In this document: one piece after another, positions 46,602-58,851 of the stretch
Numbering within the stretch: position 1 is the first letter of the stretch
Layout: every line of letters begins with the position of its first letter
Assembly: GCF_021155765.1 (NCBI RefSeq)
Contig: NC_060112.1
Location: 15,810,001-15,874,000 of the forward strand
Direction of reading: 5' to 3'
DNA from: Diprion similis
Lineage: Eukaryota; Arthropoda; Insecta; Hymenoptera; Diprionidae
Length of the DNA stretch: 64,000 nucleotides
Translations under genes and position numbers: made by a program
The notes under the pieces: model-generated
The model's input: the letters and a program-made list of their open reading frames with translations, nothing else
Database searches by the model: none
Told to the model about the DNA's origin: nothing

Positions 46602-48683
46602 AGCTACGTCATAAATTTGTGAAATTACACTATGATCCTCAGTTATTAGAACTAAATACTATTGATAATTATTTTAGTTATTATAATATTGTGTATTTTT
46701 TATATCGTCATTATAGTATTTAGTAAGTACCGAAAGATTGAAGTGCTCTTAGTACACTGACGTGCTGTTATATGAGATTGTTTCTCTCAAGTCAGACTAT
46801 TAAAATGAGTGTATTATAAGATTGTGTGTGTGTACAGACAAACTAAAGAAACAAGATCCTAATGTAAAGTGTGCCATGGTTATCTGAATACATGGAAAAG
46901 GATGCGATCGAAATTTTTTCAATGAATATTTCTTCATACCCACCAATTATCAGCAGGATAACGATTCCACCAAATTATATCAACTTTTTTTGTACGGTCG
47001 TTAAACTGTGTAATTATTTATAGTGTAAATATTAGTGATGTCATAGTAATTTCCCGAACGTTCCACGGCAACATAGAAATGTCAGTTTAGTGATGGCTTT
47101 GCAAAATTGCAGTCTGCTTCTCGAAAGACCTATTCGATACTTTATTTATTTTCGTTATTTTGCAATTAATATTTGATATTGTGAAGCACATAGATACTTT
47201 TCACTCTAACTTAAATGGGTTGGTCTTTTCTTGAATATTAGTTATGGATGTTGTGAGTGGATGAAATTTATGGTATGAATATATATCATATGGACTTACG
47301 TTATTTTTAAAATATTCACTGTTAAAAGTTCTTGCAGATTTAACTATTATGTATCCTGAATTTTCTCAATTAATCGTTTTAGTTTCCAATTAGGGATGCT
47401 TTTCAGAAGCTTACAAATCCGAATCGAAAAACTGTTTTTAATTTAAAAAACAATCTCACCATCCTACAGTTTACACAAATGTCTTATGAAACCCAATAGA
47501 AGCGACTTTGATGTTATACATGTCATCTTCATTTAAATCAAAACTTTGATTCAGTTTTGAATAAGCGACACTATGTTACTAACTCAAAAGTGATCTGTCT
47601 TGCGGGATCATTTTAAAAATGTAAGTAAGTGATGATACCTAAATCCTGTAAAAGATAACATTTAGATAGCTTATCCGTCAAACTCTAGATAGACACAGAA
47701 AGAGAGGTCATGATAACATCGTGATATCTCGCACGCTGGAGTCATTCGCAGCGCATTGCGCCACTAAAGAAACTGATTGAATCAACATTGTCGAGGAGGC
47801 CCATGTTATGCAGAATAATGTTGTGAACTACGCTGCTCATGTTTCATATATCTAGGGACTTCTCAGTTTCCCTACAGAAATGTTTTGTTGATCCAAACTC
47901 TGACTGGAAAGATCATCGCGCGTGTCTCTCTTCTTCCCGAACCTCGCTCCTGTTGCCTAGGGTATGGAACTGATGATGCTTTTCCTTAGTAATTACTGTA
48001 GACGAAAGTCACCGCTTCTGTTTGATCGCTCATGGGAAAAGTAGGCGTCACACGCTCTTACCACGATAAAAAGGTACGACATGAAACCACATTGTCCGTT
48101 TCAACGTAGGTTTAGCTACATGTATGGCATTACTCGCCATTGATAATGACGTCAAACAATGATACTAAAAATAAAAATTCACCAGTCGTAAGTGCGGTAC
48201 GAGGAAAGTACACGAATCCGGCAAGTAAAAATTAATGTCAAATGTTTGCTTTCCATTTTACTGATGAAAAATGTTTCTCTACATTATTCGAACTAGTCAA
48301 CAAAGTAGTTCAACGTGTATCACCACTGGAAATTTCAACTTGCATGTTATAATTTCCTGAATCTCTCACGTGACGTACAAAGAGGAAAATGTCGACTTTG
48401 ACACTTGATGCAGTTTGCTCAATCGCGAATAAATTTGCATGATTCAGTTTGTTATCGCCTATGTAACCACGCTGTAAAAATAGTCACTTTATCGCGAATA
48501 ATGATTGTACGAAGATTCAACAGCTCTTTATTGCGTCGGTTACAGAACGTAGAAGAAGATTCCGGAAATTACTGATCATCAGCATACATTATGAGAAATT
48601 TATTCCACAGAGTCTGGTTGCATCTGTAGTCACAGTTTATCGTTGCGAGAAAGCTAAACTGTACGAATAAACTCTCATCTAAC

Positions 48684-48689
48684 AATAAA
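48684..48689 (+). terminator. candidate distal polyadenylation signal for CD164
   Basis: AATAAA, with a second copy 18 bases upstream at 48666. It would imply a 3' UTR of about 2.1 kb. Uncertain because unrelated AATAAA motifs are common in AT-rich DNA. Confidence 0.25.
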
Positions 48690-49779
48690 GTCTTTGATTT
48701 CAGGAAATAAATTCAGTCGATATTGAAATATAAGCCTAAAAAATGATACTTGAAGTGAAAGTTTTTTTAGGCTGGTTGAAAAAGGGTTGCGAATTGCAAG
48801 ACGCGCTGTTCTCAATCTTTTTTAGGTCGACCAACTATATTGCAAAAATAGATTTGTTTGCTGCGCACAGGCAGTTCGTTGTGCGTAATTTTCACATCAC
48901 AGGTAAAACCTAGACCACACCTACAAATGACCTTGAGAAAAAACCTAATTCAAGTACATCGCAATTCATGGCTTTGGAGAGAATATCTTCACGTACTCTG
49001 ACAATGAGTCGGACGACTCTTACTCACATCGAGACGCTGTCAATTGGCTCAAACGGTCCTCGTTCAGACCTCAATAAATCTACAAGTCTACCATCTCAAC
49101 GTTTAAAACTGAATTGTATATATACGTATATAACATCACAGTTTGTTTACACTGATTTCATCGTATGTACAACGTGCAAAGCACACAAGGATCACTGCAG
49201 ATATTTATTTCGGCTGGCTCTAGACCTCTAGACACGGTGGCAGACATTTCGAGGGTACTCTTCCGTTGTTGGAAAGCTCTATCTGACATGACCCTATCCG
49301 AGAAGAAGGAAAACGTCGCGAATTGGGGAATTTCACTAAACAAACATTTGAAGAGGATAGTTGAAAAAGGCTTCAATTGTAAGTGCCACTTTTTCCAATA
49401 AAATACTACAGCCGAATTCACGAAAAGACTGTTTTTCTCCGTTTTTTAAATTACACTTACACTTGAAGCTAGTTAGTTGATTCTGATATTCAGAGCTTTA
49501 AATAATTGAGCTACCGACATGGCCGGCAACTTTTACGGGGATTGTGTGAAGGAGCTCGACACTTGGATTGCGGATCATGTAGAAATTCCACACCCTTAAC
49601 GTGACTTTTATTAATATAAAAATTTCCTGCTACGGTAGTTTGATCGCAACTAGAATTCTCTAGAATAGATTGTAAATGAATTGATTGTAATAAAAATTGC
49701 ACAGTCGTACAACTTTCCGAATATTGGAGTGACTAAAGCAAAATCGGAAAAATCGAGAAAGAAACGAGATTTTACCCCT

Positions 49780-49796
49780 CCCCCCCCCCCCCCCCC
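49780..49796. repeat. poly-C tract
   Basis: Seventeen consecutive C residues inside an otherwise AT-rich region. Such tracts are often miscounted in assemblies. Confidence 0.85.
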
Positions 49797-52700
49797 TCTC
49801 ATATTCTTGCTAATTCCACATCCCCAGTGAGGTCAAGTTGCCGGCCTTGCTACCGAAGATGTGCAATGAAAAGTAGCATTCACTCAACAGAGTTTTGTGA
49901 GACCTGAATTTCATTCATTATTTTACTCCGAGATTCTATGCCTGAAAACAGTAAGGAAAAAACTGTATTTTTGTGGCTAGAAAATTTGAAAAGGTCCGGA
50001 ATTAATAGAGTGTAAATTTAATGGACACCTTAGAGGAGAGAACTATTCGTATTTTATTTTCAGCATTATCAGTGGGCGTCGTTTGCATTGTGCGTTGATA
50101 TGCCTGTGTTTCATTTTTCCAAACACTCCACATCACTCATAGAAGTCGCGTTGTGTACAGCCGTCAAGGCCTACTGCAGGATTATACATACTTCTGTCCG
50201 AGGGAGGTTGCCGATCGATATAAGCTCACCTGTACGCGAAATCCACGTAAGAATAACTCGTCCGTAATAAAACAGGTATTTTGTGAAAAGATGAAAATTT
50301 CTCGCGAAAAAACTTTGTTTTTTCAATCGCCCGTTACAAATGTGTTCTATGATTAAATTCCACCAAACAACAAAATACAAGAGTATTCAGTCATTAGATT
50401 TTTCTTTTAATTAATTTTAGTTTTCGTACCATAGGTCGTTGTTTAATGAATGTGATTAGCTGAAATAAGAATCTAGAGTTAAGTGACGTAGTTTAAATGG
50501 CAAATATCATAAAAATGAGTTATGGCTGATGTACTAATCGTAGGTCGAACTGCCGCAATGCCTCCAAATCACATAAAGTTATTCTTGACGTGTTTCAAAT
50601 TTTTAATAAATATCACGGTATAACGTGACATAGAAAACTCAAAAATTTTCACCAATTTCGGATAGTTACTAATTTTCGAAATTTATTAGTAACAGTCCCG
50701 TGTACTTAAATTTTTTCGTACACCGTACAACAAAATCGTTCTCTGACGCAAGAAACTATCATACAAGTAATTTCTTTTTGCTTGTTTGCTCGTTTTGCAT
50801 GATTAAATTTATGGAAATACTATTTTCAGCCAAACTATTCAGTTTTCTTTTTCCAGATCCAAAACGAAGTAACTAAAAATTATCCTGTTTGTGCGATGAA
50901 AGTACGCTGTCGACAGTTTCTATTCCAGCTAACGATAAAGCACTTTTACATGAGTTATCGTCAAGTGTTGAGCGAAGGATAACGATCACCATATCGGTTG
51001 TCGTATCGCAATGCCTACTGTACTTTGTTACCTCCTGTCCATAAAACAGAACCTTACCGCTGGCATTGACTATATATGTTCATGGGTATATCTTCAGCCA
51101 CCACCGCTGGTTGATGAATTACCGACGCTTTCGTGACCATCTATCGACCATCGTGAATCATCTTACCAGATCAAAACCACAGCGTTTTCCACGTGTGATT
51201 GAGCCACGCGTCTCTCTAGCATTTCTATACTATATTTAGCTCTTACTTGTCAATACTATTGGTTTTTATCGCAGGCTTGCAGTGATTTCCCAAAACTCGG
51301 GAAATCTGTGCACGTCTTGCGTGTTTTCCATAACTCGCACTCAAGACAAATAACGAAATTTGGGAAAATAATTCCTAGATCGTTAATATAGATAGAAACA
51401 TTCATGGATAATTAGTTAACTATCGAATAACATTAATGAATTTGGTATATTTCTAAATGGAATGAAGATAAAAATGTTTACACTGTTCCACCAGTATGTA
51501 CTTATAGCTATATACAGGGAAACCAGGCCCGTGTTCACATGGTTCTCAAAGTTGAGATTCTAAGGTGTTTGATGTCTTGTCAAAACAAACCTGGCCATCC
51601 GTGCGTTTACATTGAATTAAGAAAATTTCTACTTTCGGTCTTTGAAATTGTGTAATTTATCAAATTTCATAGTGAACGGAGTTACTGCATACTATACATG
51701 AAACATACTGCTTGTGCACCCATTTTTACGATTCTGAAATTACGTGATTATCTATTCCACTTAAACTCTGGGTTAAAAAAAAAGATATACATCTGTGTCA
51801 GCTAATCACCGGCACGCCATTGTTTCTCGTTTTTACTTTTAATGTATGTGCAACATAAGCAGAATTTCACAGGAGGAACGATATTCCGATGGCAGAGTTG
51901 CGTACATTGTATGGATACATTATTATGCTTATGGCTGACCGAAGTAGGGTTGATAGGTAGCACCTAACTTGGAGCCAATTATTTCAACGTCATTTGCAGA
52001 ATTATTCAGTTCACTCTCTGTAACATGCCGTACAACGGAAATGAAATAATTAGCTTCATGCACAGCAATAGATGCAGGTAATTATACATTTGTCTGACGT
52101 TTACCTGACTAATTATGAATGCAACTGGTATCAGCTGGTAATTTTAACTGAATACTTAAAACATTTTTTTTTAAATGTTTTCTAGCTTCATTTTTTAATT
52201 TTGATCCATCACTGTATAATTCGTGGTATAATTTGACGGCCAAACATCAAACTGCAAATTGGATGCAAACTTTTGTTTTCTTCACGACCAGAATATCTGT
52301 CAAATTATTTCAAAGTTTAAAAAGAAAAACTGCGACGCAAGACGCTTTTTGAAGAACTCTATAATTTTCAACTTTGTTCGAACCGATGTCTAGAAAGTTA
52401 CCGAATACAATCAATCCAATCAGGCTGCAGAAAAATATTCGTTCCACAAAATTTTTTTGGTAGTAAGAGTTCGTGTTCGTCTAATAGGTTTAAAACTTTA
52501 CCAACGTATTCCCTTGAAATGATAGATGAAAGCAAGGAGCTAAATGACTAAATAAACCTTCACCAGCTTGAAAATATTCTTCGCGGAATTATCCAAGCTC
52601 AACAAAGTGAAAAAAAAACGTAACAATGACGTGTTGGAACAAAAATATACATCAAGAGTGACTGCGGTTCACTCATTACAACACTATACCATCTTGCCAC

Positions 52701-53300
52701 TCAGTATAGAATGAGTGATTTCGGAAGCACGGTTTTATGAGGCAACGTGGCGTGTCTACGCAATAACAATTATTGTTTTAATCTTCAAACTAGTGAATGT
52801 ATATGAAGGTATGTGCAGTCAAAGTATAATAGCTGTTTGCGATATGTTAGGAGAATTAGTCCAGGTGTGCGACGTTTCACGATGATTAACAGCGCTTTAA
52901 CTTAACCAATGGCAGATTATTTCTGTTTTCTTGACCTAACTCGTAAATCTTAAAAGATCGCACCTACATCATTGTACCTCAGTTTACATTTTCTATCTTC
53001 GATTCAAACTTCCGCTGACGTCACGACTCGTTCCATTCTTCAAACCTCTCTTGCGCAAAGTACTCAAAATAAGGGGCAATAATACATGGTGAAATTTTTG
53101 CTACCTAGTTTCTCTATAAAAACGAACGGTTATATCCAAAAAATCTAAAGCGTTTTCTTCGCGTCAAATAGCGGACGACTAAGGAAAAATTAGACGTCAT
53201 TAGTCACATGATACATATACACGTAATAACGCGTGGGTGCAAATATTGTAATCCATTTAGGAATCTTGGTTAAAAAAAAAAGTTTTCGGCAGACCTTCGT

Positions 53301-53944
53301 TTCTGGCTGCCTGACAGGTAAAGAATGAACACCTTGAGGTTCGTAGGGGTCGGTTCTCCCCTCCACCGAGCCAGTCGTACGGAGATGAAGGGGCGAGAGC
53401 CGTACGATAGCGCTTCCTGCTGGCTGCCGCCTGAAACTCGGCCCTCTAATACCTCGACGAGTTTCAGTAGCGTTCAGTCAGTGTTGAGCGCGCGGCGAGC
53501 GCGAATGGATCGTCTTATTCGCCGTCGCTCTAAGTTACGAACTCGGTGTAGCGAAGACTCGGTCAAAGTCTTGACGAACAGTTCGAAACGGATTCGGACG
53601 GTCGCGATATCGATGCGCAGTGATAATTGAACAAGGGATAAGAAAAAAACGAAGAAGAGGGGGGACGCGAACCCCCGAGTTCCGTTAATGCAATATTAAG
53701 GAAAAGTATAATCAGTGAAAGTGTAACGAGAGTTCGTCGGCACGGTGTGCTCGAAAGCTACGTGCCAACCAACCCCTACGAGACATGGGCAGTTTTGTTT
53801 TATCGTGACGCACAGTGCGCCAGCCAGCGGTAAAAATACCAAACCGTTTGATTTTTGTTCCGTTTTTCTTCGGTTCAAGTTTGTTTCCATTCATTCATAC
53901 CCCCCGACCCTCGTTTCACGGTTCCGTCGGAAAATCTTCACACG
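53301..53944 (+). promoter_or_regulatory. core promoter and 5' UTR of the Toll receptor gene
   Basis: GC content rises sharply from about 53.32 kb. A tandem initiator-like TCAGTCAGTG lies at 53474-53483, a good match to the arthropod Inr (TCAGT), which would give a 5' UTR of about 470 bases if unspliced. No TATA box is evident. An open frame at 53325-53630 lies across the probable start and is not thought to be coding. Confidence 0.45.
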
Positions 53945-56900
53945 ATGCTTACAGTGCTGTGTTCGCCCTCGTGGAAGTGGAGTGCTAGTGTGGTGGTTAT
54001 CTGTTTCGTACTGTCCTCCGGGGTGCGGGGCACCTGCCACTGGGCCCCGGAAGGAAACGACACGCGATCCGCCGTCTGCGCGCTTCTCAAGCTCAACTCC
54101 TCGGCAATCGCCACCCTTCTGCCCGCCCTCGACGGCGCCCTCAAGCTCAGGCTGACCTGCAGCAACGTTCACCACTTCGAGAGCCTGATTTCAACGGAGA
54201 GCTGGCACCGGCTGAGCGGCCTTCACGAGCTCCACGTCGACGGGTGCAAGCTGCTGCGGCTACCGGCCTCCGCGTTCCAACCCCTCGCCGAGCTCAAGCG
54301 GCTCACCCTCCAGACGTTGAACACCGAATGGGGTGCCGGTCGCACCCTCGAGCTCGTTCCCGGCGCTCTTGCCGGTCTCCGGGAGCTGCAGACTCTCGAG
54401 ATCATAGACAGCAACCTGCGAGTCCTGCCGCCGAACGTTTTGTGCGAGCTCGGCAATCTCCAGGTTCTGAACCTCACGGGAAATCATCTGCGGGAGATAA
54501 GCGAGGTCGGCCTCGCCGACAGCCGGGCTAATCGTGCGAAATGCCACGCGGATATTCGGGCCCTGGATTTGTCTCACAACGAGATCCGAAGCCTCCCCGA
54601 GGAGAGTCCGTTGTCCGGTTTGCGCCAACTGCAGGAGCTCCACCTCCAGCACAATTCCATCGCTGAAATCGCCAGCGACGCGCTCACCGGACTCACCAGC
54701 CTTCGCCTCTTCAACGTCAGCTACAACATCCTAGGCTCCTTGCCCGAGGCCCTCTTCGCCAGCACCCGCGATCTCCGGGAGGTGCATCTGCAGCACAACG
54801 AGCTCCGTGATCTTCCACGGGGCACGTTCACTCGGCTCGAGCAGCTGCTGGTCCTGAATTTAGCCGGGAACACGCTCGGCAGCGATCGGGTAGACGAGAC
54901 CACCTTTTTGGGCCTGATTCGTCTGATAGTCCTCGACTTGTCCCACAACGCTCTGACTCGCATCGACGCCCGCATGTTCAAGGATCTCTTCTTCCTCCAG
55001 ATCCTTGATCTCCGGAACAACTCGATCGGGCACATCGAGAGCAACGCCTTTCTGCCTCTCTACAACCTGCACACCTTGGAGCTTTCCGAAAATCGGCTCC
55101 ATTCGATCGGACCTCAGCTGTTCAACGGACTGTTTGTTCTGAGCCGGTTGACTCTGTCCGGAAATATGATCGTCTCCGTTGATCCGATGGCTTTTCGGAA
55201 CTGTTCCGACCTCAAGGAGCTCGACCTCAGCGGAAACTCGCTCAGCATCGTTCCGGAGGCGCTCCGCGATCTTGCGTTCCTGAAGACCCTCGACCTCGGC
55301 GAGAATCAAATCAGTGAATTTCGCAACGGATCCTTCCGGAATCTGCACCAGCTCACCGGGCTCCGTTTGATCAGCAACAACATCGGGAACCTGACGCGAG
55401 GCATGCTCTGGGATCTACCGAATCTGCAGATATTGAATCTCGCCAGAAACAAAGTCCAGCACGTCGAGCTCGACGCGTTCGAACGGAACACGAGGCTCGA
55501 GGCGATTCGGCTCGACGGAAATTTTCTATCGGACATAAACGGCGTGTTCACGAGCATCGCCAGTCTCCTGCTGCTCAATCTGTCCGAGAATCACATCGAG
55601 TGGTTCGACTACGCGTTCATACCGAACAATCTCAAGTGGCTCGACGTTCACGGAAATTTCATTGAGAGTCTGGGAAATTATTACGGTATAAGTGATCTGA
55701 AAGTGAGGACACTCGACGCCAGTCACAACCGGATTACCGAACTCTCGCCGATCGCGATACCGGACAGTGTTGAACTCTTGTTCATAAACAATAACTACAT
55801 CAGCCTCGTGCGTCCGAACACCTTCACCGGAAAAGTGAATCTCACCCGCGTCGACATGTACGCGAACATGATCGAGACCATGGAGCTTACGGCGCTACGT
55901 CTGACTCCGGTTCCGGCCGGGAAGTCCCTGCCCGAGTTTTACATCGGCGGGAATCCGTTCAACTGTAATTGCTCGATGGACTGGCTTCCGGTGATCAACA
56001 ACATGACCGCGCTCCGTCAGCATCCGCGAGTCATGGACCTGGACAACGCGATGTGCCGTGTATCCGGGCCGCGAGGCACGGCGATCGTTCCCGCCATCGA
56101 GGCGAGACCCGAGCAATTTTTGTGCCGCTACGAAGCTCACTGCTTCGCCCTCTGCCACTGCTGTGACTTCGACGCCTGCGACTGCGAGATGACTTGTCCG
56201 TCGGACTGCAAGTGCTACCACGACCAGACCTGGAACACCAACGTCGTAGACTGCTCGGGTCTGGGCGCCCCGGAAATTCCCCGGCGAATTCCTATGGACG
56301 CTACGGAGGTCTACCTCGACGGCAACGACCTGCGGGAGCTTCAGAATCACGTGTTCATCGGGCGTAAGAACATGCGAGTTCTGTACGTGAACGGTAGCGG
56401 GATAGAGTCGATCCAGAATCGGACGTTCAACGGACTGAACAACCTCCAGACGCTGCACCTCGAGGACAACAGGATCCACGACCTTAAAGGATTCGAGTTC
56501 GAGCACTTGTCGCACCTGCGAGAACTTTACCTCCACAACAACCTGATCGGATTCGTAAGCAACGTTACCCTGGTGCCGCTCAGATCCCTCGAGATACTCA
56601 GACTGGACGGTAACAGGCTCGTCACGTTCCCCATCTGGCAGCTGACCCTGAACGTCCGCCTGACCGAGCTGTCTCTTGGGAGCAACCCATGGTCCTGTAG
56701 ATGCAAGTTTCTGCAGGAGCTTACCACCTGGGTGTCGGAGAACGCGCACAAGGTCGTCGACTCGACGGACGTCTGGTGTGACAACAACGAAACCCGGCCC
56801 GCCTATCGACGGCGCCTCGACGTGAACGAGACCGCCTGTTCGGACTACTTTGCCCAGGGTGGTGTCATCGAGAGTATAATGGTCTCCGACTACCTTCCCA

Positions 56901-57919
56901 TGGTCGCGGCAACCCTCTCGGCGGTCCTTCTCCTCCTCGTGGTCACCGTCCTGGCTTTCATATTCCGAGAACCGGTGCGAACGTGGGCTTACTCGCGTTA
57001 CGGTGTCAGGTTGTGGGCAAAGGCTGCGCCGCCCGATGACAGGGAGCGACTCTACGACGGGTACCTCTGCTACAGTCCGAAGGACGAGGACTTCGTCCTG
57101 CGATCGCTGGTCGCCGAGCTCGAACACGGCGCCGGGGCCGGAAGCGGCGGTCTGAGGCTGTGCCTCCATCACCGGGATCTCCCCTGCCTGAGAGCCGCGG
57201 CTCCCGTCGTCCTGGAGGCGGCCGAGGCCTCGAGGAGGGTGCTGATCGTCCTTACGCGAAATTTCCTGCAAACGGAGTGGTCGAGGTTCGAGTTCCGCGC
57301 GGCGGTCCACGAGGCGCTTCGCGGTCGTCCTGGGCAGCTGGTCGTCGTCCAGGCAGGGCCGGTCGCCCCGGAGGCGGAGTCCGACCCGGAGCTGAGGCCG
57401 TACCTCAGGACGGCGGTGAGGCTGCGCTGGGGTGAAAAGAGGTTCTGGGAAAGGCTCAGGTTCGCGATGCCCGCGGGTGACGCGCTACGTCGCAAACCCT
57501 CGTCCCTCTACAGACGCAACGTGAATACCTACACCCTCGAGGGCCGCCCCGAGAAGGGCACGCCGACGCTCCGGGTCCACGGACACATAGCCGGTCACCA
57601 TCACCCCCTCTTCAAGGATTCACCGGAGCTCCTCCAGGCCCCCCCGGCGTATTCGAGCACGGCCACGCTCCAGAGCCACAATAACGGGAGGCTGAAGATC
57701 GGCGGGAGGGAAACGCCGGGCAGCACCGCCAGTCCGAGTCCCAGGCTGACGGTGAACCATGCGTACCAGGAAACCGGTCTCGAGGGCGCCGGGAACGCTG
57801 GCAGGAGGCCCCTGTCCGAGCACATTTACTCCTCCATAGACTCGGACTATTCGACCCTCGAGAGAAACGCGTGGCGGCAGCAGCAACCCCCGCCCCCCGG
57901 ACAAGCCTATCTTGTGTAG
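53945..57919 (+). CDS. long Toll receptor, 18-wheeler/Toll-7/Toll-6 class, single exon
   Basis: A single-pass cell-surface receptor with leucine-rich repeats. Long Tolls act in epithelial morphogenesis, and some in immune signalling. The intronless frame encodes 1324 residues from ATG 53945 (A at -3), which starts a signal peptide (MLTVLCSPSWKW, then a hydrophobic core). An in-frame ATG at 53855 would add 30 residues ahead of the signal peptide and is unlikely. About 20 leucine-rich repeats follow, then a first cysteine cap (NPFNCNCSMDWLP), a cysteine-dense linker (CHCCDFDACDCEMTCP), more repeats and a second cap (NPWSCRCKFLQ). Membrane span about 985-1007; TIR domain about 1035-1175 (LYDGYLCYSPKDEDFV, LCLHHRDLP, FWERLRFAMP). 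The tail contains YSSIDSDYSTLE and ends AYLV. Tollo/Toll-8 is excluded by the linker; the TIR resembles 18w most, but the orthologue is not settled. Confidence 0.96.
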   Translation: MLTVLCSPSWKWSASVVVICFVLSSGVRGTCHWAPEGNDTRSAVCALLKLNSSAIATLLPALDGALKLRLTCSNVHHFESLISTESWHRLSGLHELHVDGCKLLRLPASAFQPLAELKRLTLQTLNTEWGAGRTLELVPGALAGLRELQTLEIIDSNLRVLPPNVLCELGNLQVLNLTGNHLREISEVGLADSRANRAKCHADIRALDLSHNEIRSLPEESPLSGLRQLQELHLQHNSIAEIASDALTGLTSLRLFNVSYNILGSLPEALFASTRDLREVHLQHNELRDLPRGTFTRLEQLLVLNLAGNTLGSDRVDETTFLGLIRLIVLDLSHNALTRIDARMFKDLFFLQILDLRNNSIGHIESNAFLPLYNLHTLELSENRLHSIGPQLFNGLFVLSRLTLSGNMIVSVDPMAFRNCSDLKELDLSGNSLSIVPEALRDLAFLKTLDLGENQISEFRNGSFRNLHQLTGLRLISNNIGNLTRGMLWDLPNLQILNLARNKVQHVELDAFERNTRLEAIRLDGNFLSDINGVFTSIASLLLLNLSENHIEWFDYAFIPNNLKWLDVHGNFIESLGNYYGISDLKVRTLDASHNRITELSPIAIPDSVELLFINNNYISLVRPNTFTGKVNLTRVDMYANMIETMELTALRLTPVPAGKSLPEFYIGGNPFNCNCSMDWLPVINNMTALRQHPRVMDLDNAMCRVSGPRGTAIVPAIEARPEQFLCRYEAHCFALCHCCDFDACDCEMTCPSDCKCYHDQTWNTNVVDCSGLGAPEIPRRIPMDATEVYLDGNDLRELQNHVFIGRKNMRVLYVNGSGIESIQNRTFNGLNNLQTLHLEDNRIHDLKGFEFEHLSHLRELYLHNNLIGFVSNVTLVPLRSLEILRLDGNRLVTFPIWQLTLNVRLTELSLGSNPWSCRCKFLQELTTWVSENAHKVVDSTDVWCDNNETRPAYRRRLDVNETACSDYFAQGGVIESIMVSDYLPMVAATLSAVLLLLVVTVLAFIFREPVRTWAYSRYGVRLWAKAAPPDDRERLYDGYLCYSPKDEDFVLRSLVAELEHGAGAGSGGLRLCLHHRDLPCLRAAAPVVLEAAEASRRVLIVLTRNFLQTEWSRFEFRAAVHEALRGRPGQLVVVQAGPVAPEAESDPELRPYLRTAVRLRWGEKRFWERLRFAMPAGDALRRKPSSLYRRNVNTYTLEGRPEKGTPTLRVHGHIAGHHHPLFKDSPELLQAPPAYSSTATLQSHNNGRLKIGGRETPGSTASPSPRLTVNHAYQETGLEGAGNAGRRPLSEHIYSSIDSDYSTLERNAWRQQQPPPPGQAYLV

Positions 57920-58034
57920 TTCGTTTTTCGCCATTATTATGATCCTCACCCGCCCGCGAAGCCCGCCTGCCTGACGCTCGAGTTTGTAATAATTATCGTA
58001 ATCGTAATATTCGTAATATCCGTAATAACGATCA

Positions 58035-58170
58035 TATTATTAATAATGAATGATAAGAATAACGATAATAATGCTATTAATATTCGTAAGGATAATGATA
58101 TTATTATTAATTAAAGATGATAATAACAATAATAATAACAACAGCAACAACAACAACAATAATAATAATA
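58035..58170. repeat. AAT/AAC trinucleotide-rich tract
   Basis: An imperfect run of AAT and AAC triplets, partly pure (ACAACA and AATAAT blocks). Confidence 0.85.
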
Positions 58171-58841
58171 ACAACAATAATGATGCTAATAACTATATTA
58201 ATAACGTTGAAAATAATATCGATAATTCGTCATTGTTACTGTAATACTTACGTACACAATTAACCTATGTATATATCATTATGCATATAATAATAGGTGC
58301 TCCCCTATTGCTGTGACTGCTGCAGTGCTGCATTTTGTAAATCTACCACACTGGCCTACCTCGCCAATGACTGATTATTAATTAATTAATTAATGAATTA
58401 ATTAAAATACCTAATTTTATGCTTGATAAATGAAACGGTTACGTGATTGCCTATATATATATATGTATGTATATATATATATATATATATAATACGCTCG
58501 TGACAAGGCTGTAAATATTTACTTATCTATATATATGTGTATATATGAATATACGTATGTATACGCACACAAGTACGTATATGTATATAATGAGTGTATC
58601 TATATACATATATAGACGTATACATAAGGTATAAGAAATGTGTATAAATCGAATTAAAAGTTAGCGTCAAGTCTGGAGCAGATGACGCGAGGCGCGAAAA
58701 AGCCCTACGCGTAGTCTTAGGGCCCTTCTCTGAATTTAGGTAGGAAATTTTTTGTAATTTTATATGATTGAGAGCGAAGCCTGTTGTACGATATGTAAAT
58801 ATGTATTATCGCCTCGTGTAAGATATACTCACCGTAAAGTT

Positions 58842-58851
58842 AATAAATAAA
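58842..58851 (+). terminator. polyadenylation signal(s) for the Toll gene
   Basis: Two overlapping AATAAA hexamers (58842-58847 and 58846-58851), about 920 bases after the stop codon. A further AATAAA near 58957 could be an alternative. Confidence 0.6.

Larger units (their letters stand above)
46602..53300. other. 3' UTR of CD164 and a 6-kb intergenic stretch
   Basis: The CD164 3' UTR is of unknown length. Perfect AATAAA signals occur only at 48428-48433, 48666-48671 and 48684-48689, so a UTR of about 2 kb is possible; an earlier ATTAAA lies near 46798. Beyond it I see no gene. A plus-strand open frame of 78 codons at 49165-49401 has a protein-like, lysine-rich composition but no recognised family. 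A C17 tract lies at 49780-49796. Confidence 0.45.

Noticed and set aside
55895-57310. 471-codon minus-strand frame opposite the Toll gene
   Set aside because: It is the antisense shadow of a GC-rich coding sequence, where stops are rare; it has no domain and the sense strand is a clear Toll receptor.
58050-58244. 64-codon frame encoding a poly-asparagine run
   Set aside because: It comes from the AAT/AAC microsatellite in the Toll 3' UTR.
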